Positions 1 through 7,488 of a DNA stretch of 28,491 nucleotides are shown piece after piece. The notes under the pieces are model-generated. The model was not told the DNA's origin. It did no database searches and saw nothing but the letters and a program-made list of their open reading frames with translations. The DNA is taken from contig JASAON010001442.1 of assembly GCA_030849065.1 (NCBI GenBank), positions 1 through 28,491 of the forward strand, given 5' to 3'. Position numbers and translations under genes: made by a program. The stretch comes from Jaenimonas drosophilae (lineage: Eukaryota; Euglenozoa; Kinetoplastea; Trypanosomatida; Trypanosomatidae). Position 1 is the first letter of the stretch, and every line of letters starts with the position of its first letter.

Positions 1-78
1 AGCCACTATACCACACCGGATGCGAAACACAGAAAATGCTCGCAACGTTTTACATAAATGTCTCTTGTCGGTAAAGTT

Positions 79-148
79 GCGCAGTCCGGGAATCGAACCC
101 GGGCCTCCCGCGTGGCAGGCGAGAATTCTACCACTAGACCAACTGCGC
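79..148 (-). tRNA. trnG-GCC: tRNA-Gly (anticodon GCC)
   Basis: Read on the minus strand this folds as a complete cloverleaf of 70 nt without CCA. The 7-bp acceptor stem GCGCAGT/ACTGCGC is perfect. The anticodon loop is CTGCCAC, so the anticodon is GCC, which decodes Gly. The T-arm carries GGTTCGATTCC, a canonical pol III B box, and the D-arm TCTAGTGGTAGA serves as A box. No intron is present. The nearest run of four T on the transcribed strand is about 42 nt past the 3' end, so termination is either weak or uses short T runs. It is the only gene on the minus strand here and faces away from the + strand cluster, as tRNA genes at kinetoplastid cluster boundaries often do. Confidence 0.96.
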
Positions 149-239
149 TTGACTTGGGTTACAACAACTGTTACCTCGTATACATATAAGTACTGGCTTC
201 GGCTGGCGTTTGGTTTTTCTCGGCGGCATCGGGATTCTT

Positions 240-483
240 TTCAAGGGGGAATTGGCTTGGACAAACGCAGCGCCCATCAACCAAAGCGGGGCTACCTTGA
301 GCCAGTGTCACGCTATCTATGCAGAGAGATAAGGCGGAGGAGGAATGCAATAATTCAGCTGGAATGCTGAGCGCGTTGCGCTCACTGTTCTACGCATATC
401 ACATTGCTTCGCCATCGCTTCGGTTCCTTTGGCTGTGGCTTGGCCTCCTCCCTTTGGGGAGGGGGCATTTATCATGAATTTTT
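240..483 (+). ncRNA. Possible small structured RNA divergent from the tRNA
   Basis: This is a speculative call from structure and position. Three stem-loops follow one another: 311-336 (TATCT/AGATA plus CGC/GCG around an AG bulge), 368-384 (perfect 7-bp TGAGCGC/GCGCTCA with a GTT loop), and 443-466 (10-bp GCCTCCTCCC/GGGAGGGGGC with one G-U pair and a TTTG loop). The last is followed 12 nt later by five T at 479-483, which could act as a pol III terminator. In trypanosomes the U-snRNA and 7SL genes typically lie about 100 bp from a divergent tRNA gene whose A and B boxes serve as promoter elements. Here the tRNA 5' end is at 148. I could not match the sequence to U1-U6, U3 or 7SL from memory, and the 5' end is a guess. 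Confidence 0.25.
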
Positions 484-497
484 CTTAATGGCTGAAA

Positions 498-628
498 CAA
501 TGGGAGGAAAAGCTCTACGTGTTAATTTTTGGGTCCGCACGTGAATACGGGCGGAAATGGTGGGAAAATAGGGAAAAAACAAAATCACACTAGGGTCAAG
601 CTTTCAAACTTATGCTTTCCTCCCATTG
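498..628. repeat. Imperfect inverted repeat with 100-nt spacer
   Basis: Arm 498-513 (CAATGGGAGGAAAAGC) is the reverse complement of arm 614-628 (GCTTTCCTCCCATTG) apart from one extra A. It could form a stem of about 15 bp. Confidence 0.75.
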
Positions 629-713
629 CGTCTCACAATCTTTTTGGGGGCGAAAAGAATAAGGGAGATGGGCGGGCGTAAAAAACAGTATTCTACAATA
701 AATTGCACACTAC

Positions 714-812
714 CAAGTGTAGAAAGGGAAGAGGGTCAAGTGTTGACAACTCGGGTGTGGCAATATGCAGTCTACTTCCATTGTTCCAAATCCCTCTTTT
801 CCCCCACACTTG
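714..812. repeat. Second imperfect inverted repeat
   Basis: Arm 714-735 starts CAAGTGT and ends AAGAGGG; arm 792-812 starts CCCTCTT and ends ACACTTG. The ends pair perfectly over 7 bp each while the middle is mismatched purine against pyrimidine. Confidence 0.55.
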
Positions 813-2038
813 ACGGGTGTGAAACCTCCTTACCTCATCGCGATTCGGTAGATTATAGTCAGAATGTGACTCGCAGAATGACCAAGGCTCTGCTTGCGTT
901 TCTCACTCCCCATCCTCTCCTTTATACCATTTGGCAAGGGGAGGCGAGCGTTCGGCAACGCCGGCGCATGGCCGGGGGCCGGTTTCTCGCAGGCGGCGGG
1001 CGGGCCCGTTTTCGCCAGCCCTCCTGAAATGCAAGGGGCGCCACCGGCGCCCGCCCAAACCCCGGCCCCCGGCTTTGCGGGGGGGGGGGGGGTTTCCGGG
1101 CCGCCGGGCCCTTTCCGCGGTGCGCGGGTTTCTCTTTTGAGCAATTCCATCGCGCCACTGCCGAAAGGGGAGGCCCCCGCAGGGGTTTTCACTTTGGCCG
1201 GCGCGCCGTATTCGGCGGGCTCGAGGTCGATTCGCCGCCGCGAAAGCGAGAACCCCCCGGGGGGCCTTTTTATATTGGGGCCGGCGCGCGCCCGCGTTTC
1301 ATTCTGCCTGTTTGTTTCGGTTTTCTCATTGTTTTTGCGTGTGCGTAGATTTTTCTTTGGGGGGGGCGGGTCGTTTGGCACCTTGGCCGCCCATCGTTTT
1401 ATCTTTCTTTGAGCGCGGCGCCGGTTTGGGGTCTCATTTTCTGCGCATATCAAAAACCATCCCGCTCCCGCTCGAAATGGAATCAAAAAGCCGCCGCGCG
1501 GGTGGGAGAACAATGCCCCGCCGCCGGAAACAAATCTCTTTGGATATTTGGTGTGGGTGTGGGGGGGGGGGGCGGTGGCGCCTTAGGTTGGCATTTGTTC
1601 CCCCGGTGGGGGCCCCGTCGCGTTTGGTGGGGGTTTTCGGCGTATCTTCAGCCACCGTGGCGATGGAACAGGGGTGACGCGCCGCATCTTGCATTTGTTT
1701 GGTGCGGTTATGTTATGGCACTTGTGCGATCTCCTCGACATGCCCCAAGTTCCGCTCCGCAGGGGGTCCTTTTTGAGAGGCTTTGCTGGAGATGGCGGTG
1801 TTGCCGGGGTCATGGGCCGCAGGCTGTTTGACGTTTCCAGTGGGTGTGTGTGATGGTGTCGGATTCGATGCTAGCCTTGTCTAACTTTTTTCCGAGCTGT
1901 GGTTTGAATACAGCGATGACAGTTCACTCGGCACATACTAATATTGTATTGAAGGGTCCAGTGCGTTTCTTGTGAACACTAGACATGCTATTTTAGAGAT
2001 CTGCTTCAGTTACCCATTATTGAATCTACTGTCACGTA

Positions 2039-2080
2039 CTCTTTACCCATTTCTATTTCTATTTCATTCCACGTGTGTAG
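2039..2080 (+). promoter_or_regulatory. Probable trans-splice acceptor for the LRR protein gene
   Basis: A pyrimidine-rich tract spans 2039-2070 and the first AGs after it are at 2079-2080 and 2083-2084. Use of these would leave a 5' UTR of only 2-6 nt before the ATG at 2087. The AG at 2008-2009, after CTGCTTC, is an alternative giving a 77-nt leader without an upstream ATG. A stop codon at 2078-2080 in frame shows that 2087 is the first possible start. Confidence 0.5.
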
Positions 2081-2086
2081 TCAGCA

Positions 2087-5000
2087 ATGAAGGGGGAGAA
2101 TCCATTTTCGCAGCTCATTCAGCTGCGAAATGCCCGGCAGTGTTTAGAAGTTCATGCCAAGTCGAACGCCAAATCTGCAGGTTCCCTGATCGCTGAATGC
2201 ATTCAGGAGAGTCGAAAGCGGGAAGCCCTCATACTGGATTCCATGACGAGAAAATATGGTGGAGGATCTGCGAAAACTCCAGCGACGCCTTCTTCATCTG
2301 AGGAATTTCACCGAGTGATGTCGTTGATCGTTGATTTGCTCGTAGGGGGACAGAGCACCGCTACCAAAAACAACAGCGCGATGAAAGTCCTAGAACTCCC
2401 AATCGATGTTGTTTCATGTCAAAACGGAGTGGCTGGAATGAAATCCTATAAAGACCCGCTTCAGGGGCTTGACACAAATGTGAAGAAGTCAGACAAGATC
2501 AATCTGTCGTCTCACGCTGTAGATTTGACTTCATTCACATTATCTTTGATTGAGAATATGGGGCGAAGCGTCGTCCCAGCGACTACCGGGTCCGATGAGG
2601 TTCCAGGGTTCTTCTCGTGGGAGTCGAATCTGAAGAAGGCATTGAAGCGAGCGGGAGATGCCGTCGTCGAGTATCAGAATGGGATTGCGCGTCTTCTGGA
2701 TACATTGTCCAGCAACGGAGACTTTCCTCTTATGGGAAAACAGGGAGCAAAGCCCACAAAGGAGTGGACTGAACTCGTTTGCCTCATTGAGGATGCAATC
2801 ATTGGGCGACAAAAGCAGCTTGTTGCGTTATTGCTATGGTCACTATCAAATCTTTTTCATGGAAGTGGTGGATTGGCAGCGCGACCACTATTTTTCCTTT
2901 TCGCTGTAAGGACAAAGACAGGAATCGAGCTGGATATGATTCCCTCAAAAATTTGTGACCGGCTTATAGCATTTGTCAGAAATGATATTGTTTCTCTGCT
3001 TGTTCCAGAGGCGAGCCTCACCAAGGTGATTAGCGTGCAGGTTGAAAGTGAGGTTAAAGATCTTCGCGCGTATGTGAAACTTGACAAGTCAGTGACGGTA
3101 ATTATGGATGACCTATGTTACTCCTTAAATGAAAGATGCAAGGAGCTGGGAGTAGATGCGGCGTACATAAAGCAGGAATTTGAGCCAATGTTTCAAGTGA
3201 ATGAATCCAACTATGATCAGATGAAGAAATCTCTGTTTGAGGTTAAATATGGTGCCGGCGAGCTCGAGAGACGTTTTGCCAAGGGGACAATTCTTGTGCG
3301 TATGGATAGTCTGCAAAAGGTTTTGCTTGCAGAGATCTCCGCAAAATCTGATCAAAAACGAAAGGCCCTTGAGTCCAGTACAGTTGGTGGGGCGGAGCCG
3401 ACAGTAACTCTTTCACGTTGGGCAAACTTGTTTTCTTCTGACGACAAGGAGAATAATTTGCGTGCACGCTTTGATGCGTTTCGACAGTCAGGCAGCAAAG
3501 GTGGGAGGTATGATACAGGCTTAAATCCCCAAATGCACATATCTCGTCTGCTTGAGGAGCAGAGGAAAGGAATTATTCGTCCAGATACATCTGCGAGGAG
3601 TGTGCGGAGCCAATTGGAGCAAAGCAGAAATCACGACCGGGAAGCTATTCAGAAGCAAATCCGTGTGACATCCATTACCAAGTCTCCAAGATCCACTATG
3701 ACTTCTCAAGTTCAAGATGAAGTTGAAGTCTCTCCCGCACCATCGGCTGGAAAGTCCCCACGCTCTTCATTAATTCCTCCATCTCCTCAGCGTGGTGTTG
3801 TTTCCCCTGCTCAGTCACCGAAGAGAGCTTCTCGACCAAACGAGGAGCAAAACAAGGTTCTTACCGAAGTGCTAAAGTTGTATCCATTCCTGAAGGAGCA
3901 ACCGTGCCCTGGCGTTTTTCTCACCGATATCGAGTTTAGGTCGAACCCGAGGTTCAATGCAGCAATTAATCGCCTCATTGTGAAGAGGAACACAAATGCT
4001 GTTTACAAGCGGAGTGGCTTAAAGGTGAGTGATGACGCCTCAGCATTGGAAGGTGAAGTAAATTCTGTTCTTCATGATATTGCAAAGGAGCTCCAACAAA
4101 CAACATTGGAAGGGTATAAACGATATCCGTTCCTTGATTGGCGAATTGACGGCGTAATTCTTGGACTTGTCACCTTGGAAGCCGATGAGGATGAACAGTT
4201 TCAAACGCTTTTTAAACTTCGGAATCAGGTTATTCGTGGTGCATCTGGTGCTGCGGATGGCAACAAGCAGCGGCTTTCCAACACCGAAAACTGCCTCCGA
4301 GAACGTGCTCGCGTTATTGCAAGTACGCTGATGGCGGTAAACCCTGTGAAAGCTGAGGTGTCAAGAATTGCATTTCGCCGGCTACAGTCCGAGGAGGACG
4401 TATCCGCCGGATCGTCTCAGAATGCCACTACGCCAAATTCTTCACCGCAACCACAACAACAAACTCCAGATACTGTATCCAGTGGAAAAAGTGAAATCAC
4501 TCAGAAAAATACCTCTCAACCTTCTGCAAAAGCCGCAACAGCCGCCCCGCCATCAAAGACTGCTGTACCTGAGCCGAAGAGTGCTCCGGCAATTGAAAAG
4601 CCGACACCAGCCGTCTCTGCGCCACAAGCACCCGTATCAAAGCAGCCCGTGAAGCAATCGACCCAGCCCAAGCAAGTGAGCCCTGCAAGAGAAACAAAGA
4701 CAGCTGCTCCTGCATCGGAGGTGAAACCAACTGTTGCTCAGACGGACTCTGTGAAGCGCACAAAAGAGGCTCCCACGTCTCAAGTTAAAGAGGCTACTGC
4801 CGAAGTCAAGCCACCAACCACCGCTACAAAGAAACCTTCTGCCGCATCCACTCAACAGGTGGAGAAGAAGGACCCAGAATCCTCGGCAGCAAAATCGAGT
4901 GCTCCCGAAAAACCGAAATCTGGCACCTCTGTTTCAAAGCAAGTGACCACAACCGCTTCTGCCTCCGCTCGCGTGGTACCTACGAAATCTGAAGCAACCC

Positions 5001-6928
5001 CAGAAAAGACTGCTTGTCAAAACCGAACCAATGGGAGCTCTTTTCACCGATCTTCAGTGCTCCTTGCCATGGAAAGCAGCGGGACGGAATCTACCACCAC
5101 CCTGAAACCATCACCACCTCCAACCGCACCATCTTCCTGCCGCCAAGAAGAAGCACGGGAAGTGACTGATACAAACCGAGCCCCCGGTGCACGCATTGCG
5201 TCACCCCATATTGAGGCACCCAAACCAGCACCTGCAAAGATTGCAGCAGCACCAAAAGCCGAACCGAAGCCAACCAGCTCGGCTCTCACTGCTAAGAAAC
5301 CGGTGAAGGTTGCTGAGGCCAAGGTCATCAAGTCGGTGCCGAAGAAGAAGAGTACCGACTCAATTCCGTCTCTCCCATCTACTCCTATGACCACTGGCCG
5401 TGGAGCCGACCAAGCTCCCAAGCACGAAACGGAAGGCTCCCTTTTTAAGCAATTTACCCCCGGCGAGCCTCAGTCTCAATACGCAAAGGCGATTGGAGCA
5501 ATTGAGTCGGACAATGCACAGATGGAGCGCATGATGGGACAGCGGCGCTCGTCTCTTCAGATGGCTGATCTCTCTGGCACAAGTGGAGTTTCAGTATCCG
5601 CAACACCACCGAAGCCAGTTAAACCACCTGCGAGGACTGTCACCAAGACTGCCGCATCTAAGAGCAATTCTCCTCCTGGACCCAACAATCATTTGGAGTC
5701 GGGACCCATGCACATGTCTGACCAGTTTTACACAGGAGGTTCTCAGCGCCCGTCAATCGTCAAGGAAGCTGGTGAAAAAGACCAATGGGCCGTATCACAG
5801 CCATCACCGCTGAGCAGTCAGCCACGCTTGTCTGACCGTCCGCAATCGCAGCCAAACTCGGGGAAGCATCTGTCGCCAACCTGGAGAAGTGCCACCTACA
5901 GTGGCCTGGAGCCCTCCAAGACAACGAGCTCAGAGAGCCTTCCCGCAATGTCTGCTACGCAGATGCAGAGCCGGCCACAGGATCGAGACTCCAGATCCAC
6001 TGGAGCTGTCCCGCGTGTGGTCCCCTCTGCCAGCAGTGTCCCCCGCAAGACAAGCCATGCGAAGGGTGATGCGAAACTTCAGCCAATTCGTGGAGCGGTA
6101 CGCACTCAGCCGAAGCTCAGCGCTCCACGAAAGGGAAGCCCGAAGGTGGCACCACCAGTGTCTCCCGTCACAAAGCAACCACCCGCCACAACATCGCCGA
6201 CCGCGAGCTCACGCCCTTCCCGTACAGCATATGACATTATGCTTCAGCGTCAAGAGGAGCTCAACCGCTCCGTGAGTTCCCCGACTGGGCTGCAAGCGGC
6301 AGGAAAGAACGAGTACTTCCGCACCTGCTCCCCGCGCACGCAGTCGCCCAGCCGCAGCCCCGCCCGTCTCGGGCACGAACCTGCGGCACCGACCTCGCCA
6401 GTGTCTTTTGGTTTCAACGAGCAGGTTGGCGATCGTCCGCACCTACACTTCCCTGCTGAGGCATCCCTCAGTGAGGTGTACCTACAGGCGTGCGAGGGCC
6501 TTGGCATGCGACCCAACTCAGGACTTCTTCGTACCTTTCCAAATCGCCATGGCCAGTACATGGAGAAGCTGGATTTGTCGGTGAACTACGTTGGCATCAA
6601 GGGTCTGCAGCCCATCTTGTACGTCTTGGAGCGCAACTCCGATCACCTCGAGCACCTGTGCTTGAGCAATAACAATCTGGAGAATGCCGAGGTCCTCAGC
6701 CTACTGCAGGTCCTTTTTGGACCAGCAGGGGATCGCCTGACTTACCTGGATCTCAGTTACAACCCCATCTCCCAGCTTGGAGGCCAAGCGTTGCAGCGCC
6801 TGGTGAACAGCAAGCCCAACCTCGGCACCATTAAGATCAAGGGAACCCTTATTCCACCGAAGCTGCAGCAATTGATTGTGGATAAGGTGGAGGATAATGC
6901 CTACCGCAAGCACATTGGCCTTGCCTGA
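2087..6928 (+). CDS. Large LRR protein with twin 'YPFL' repeats and a disordered linker
   Basis: Cellular role unknown; 1613 aa. Residues 1 to about 470 look mostly helical and lack known motifs. Residues 470-590 are Ser/Pro-rich with repeated SP and SPR sites. Two diverged copies of a repeat with core YPFL, GV, a spaced D/E-rich strand, F and a conserved arginine lie at about 593-640 (Y599) and 674-722 (Y680). About 780-1480 is a long Pro/Ala/Ser/Lys-rich stretch, probably disordered. The C terminus, about 1490-1613, holds three to four leucine-rich repeats of ribonuclease-inhibitor type (LDLSVNYVG, LCLSNNNLE, LDLSYNPIS). No signal peptide or membrane segment is seen. The build suggests a scaffold or cytoskeleton-associated protein; that is inference. 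It is the first gene of the cluster, and codon use is less biased than in the downstream VP1 gene. Confidence 0.9.
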   Translation: MKGENPFSQLIQLRNARQCLEVHAKSNAKSAGSLIAECIQESRKREALILDSMTRKYGGGSAKTPATPSSSEEFHRVMSLIVDLLVGGQSTATKNNSAMKVLELPIDVVSCQNGVAGMKSYKDPLQGLDTNVKKSDKINLSSHAVDLTSFTLSLIENMGRSVVPATTGSDEVPGFFSWESNLKKALKRAGDAVVEYQNGIARLLDTLSSNGDFPLMGKQGAKPTKEWTELVCLIEDAIIGRQKQLVALLLWSLSNLFHGSGGLAARPLFFLFAVRTKTGIELDMIPSKICDRLIAFVRNDIVSLLVPEASLTKVISVQVESEVKDLRAYVKLDKSVTVIMDDLCYSLNERCKELGVDAAYIKQEFEPMFQVNESNYDQMKKSLFEVKYGAGELERRFAKGTILVRMDSLQKVLLAEISAKSDQKRKALESSTVGGAEPTVTLSRWANLFSSDDKENNLRARFDAFRQSGSKGGRYDTGLNPQMHISRLLEEQRKGIIRPDTSARSVRSQLEQSRNHDREAIQKQIRVTSITKSPRSTMTSQVQDEVEVSPAPSAGKSPRSSLIPPSPQRGVVSPAQSPKRASRPNEEQNKVLTEVLKLYPFLKEQPCPGVFLTDIEFRSNPRFNAAINRLIVKRNTNAVYKRSGLKVSDDASALEGEVNSVLHDIAKELQQTTLEGYKRYPFLDWRIDGVILGLVTLEADEDEQFQTLFKLRNQVIRGASGAADGNKQRLSNTENCLRERARVIASTLMAVNPVKAEVSRIAFRRLQSEEDVSAGSSQNATTPNSSPQPQQQTPDTVSSGKSEITQKNTSQPSAKAATAAPPSKTAVPEPKSAPAIEKPTPAVSAPQAPVSKQPVKQSTQPKQVSPARETKTAAPASEVKPTVAQTDSVKRTKEAPTSQVKEATAEVKPPTTATKKPSAASTQQVEKKDPESSAAKSSAPEKPKSGTSVSKQVTTTASASARVVPTKSEATPEKTACQNRTNGSSFHRSSVLLAMESSGTESTTTLKPSPPPTAPSSCRQEEAREVTDTNRAPGARIASPHIEAPKPAPAKIAAAPKAEPKPTSSALTAKKPVKVAEAKVIKSVPKKKSTDSIPSLPSTPMTTGRGADQAPKHETEGSLFKQFTPGEPQSQYAKAIGAIESDNAQMERMMGQRRSSLQMADLSGTSGVSVSATPPKPVKPPARTVTKTAASKSNSPPGPNNHLESGPMHMSDQFYTGGSQRPSIVKEAGEKDQWAVSQPSPLSSQPRLSDRPQSQPNSGKHLSPTWRSATYSGLEPSKTTSSESLPAMSATQMQSRPQDRDSRSTGAVPRVVPSASSVPRKTSHAKGDAKLQPIRGAVRTQPKLSAPRKGSPKVAPPVSPVTKQPPATTSPTASSRPSRTAYDIMLQRQEELNRSVSSPTGLQAAGKNEYFRTCSPRTQSPSRSPARLGHEPAAPTSPVSFGFNEQVGDRPHLHFPAEASLSEVYLQACEGLGMRPNSGLLRTFPNRHGQYMEKLDLSVNYVGIKGLQPILYVLERNSDHLEHLCLSNNNLENAEVLSLLQVLFGPAGDRLTYLDLSYNPISQLGGQALQRLVNSKPNLGTIKIKGTLIPPKLQQLIVDKVEDNAYRKHIGLA

Positions 6929-7438
6929 GAGACCCCGGGGCAGTGCAGTGGGAGCACCCAGTTGTTTTCTCTCAATCCAGTGATTGTACCGACGCAGGAG
7001 ATGTATCGAACACCACAAGATGTAGAGTGAGAAGCAGTACAGAAAAGAAGAAAAAAACTACGTGAATCGTCGCTCTCTACCAGGCAAACCCTTGACCAAA
7101 TTATATGTGTATTTAGTTCACGTTGCTCCCCGTTTTCCTTGGATGGATGGGGGTAGATCGTAGATGCTTTTTATTATCAGTTTCCATCACTCCGTTGAAT
7201 GATGTTCCCCGTCTTGTTTTGTTCGTCCTTTGACTTTCAGACCACTGCCATAAATGTCATGCGTGCTAGTCGATGAACTGCTCTGCTCTTTCTTTGCTAT
7301 TTTTATTTTGTTTTTCTCTTCATGCGTACTAGATTGTGGCGGAGTATCCCAGACCATAGGAGCTTCATCACTTCGTCCCGTGCCGCTCTCTCGTAGGAGG
7401 CACACCCAACTCTCTCTATCTATCCAGTTTCTTATCGA
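6929..7438 (+). other. Spacer between LRR gene and VP1 (3' UTR and polyadenylation region)
   Basis: No ATG-initiated gene is supported. The stretch is T-rich towards its end, with a second pyrimidine tract at about 7295-7320 followed by an AG at 7331-7332, an alternative acceptor. There is no ATG between 7332 and the VP1 start, so either acceptor would give a clean leader. Confidence 0.6.
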
Positions 7439-7466
7439 ACAACCCTTTTTTTTTGTACCCTACCAG
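7439..7466 (+). promoter_or_regulatory. Probable trans-splice acceptor for VP1
   Basis: A nine-T run at 7446-7454 in a pyrimidine context is followed by the first AG at 7465-7466. This gives a 22-nt 5' UTR with no upstream ATG before 7489. Confidence 0.65.
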
Positions 7467-7488
7467 ATCGTCGTCGTCTCGTTGAACC

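Larger units (their letters stand above)
484..2038. other. Non-coding boundary region before the + strand gene cluster
   Basis: No convincing gene is visible. From 484 to about 930 the sequence has ordinary composition with two imperfect inverted repeats (498-513 with 614-628, and 714-735 with 792-812). From about 930 to 1670 it becomes extremely GC-rich with G runs at 1079-1092 (14 G), 1359-1366 (8 G) and 1561-1572 (12 G), a C6G6 palindrome at 1253-1264 and a GGGCGCC/GGCGCCC hairpin at 1036-1052. Frames on both strands stay open there because stop codons are rare in such sequence. From about 1840 composition returns to normal. The position at the head of a directional cluster, next to a divergent tRNA, fits a transcription start region. 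An assembly artefact is the main alternative. Confidence 0.6.

Noticed and set aside
149..500. Possible match to known U-snRNA, U3, 7SL or spliced-leader RNA
   Set aside because: I could not find the conserved cores I know (the U6 ACAGAG-type segment, U5 loop, U1 5' end, U2 branch-pairing region, or a spliced-leader exon), so no named RNA is called and only a structural candidate is reported.
830..1513. Minus-strand 227-codon frame, with + frames 894-1412 and 922-1158 over the same GC-rich block
   Set aside because: All are open simultaneously on both strands because stop codons are scarce in this GC-rich sequence. Translations are Pro/Gly/Ala/Arg repeats without domains, and the + frame begins with TTG.
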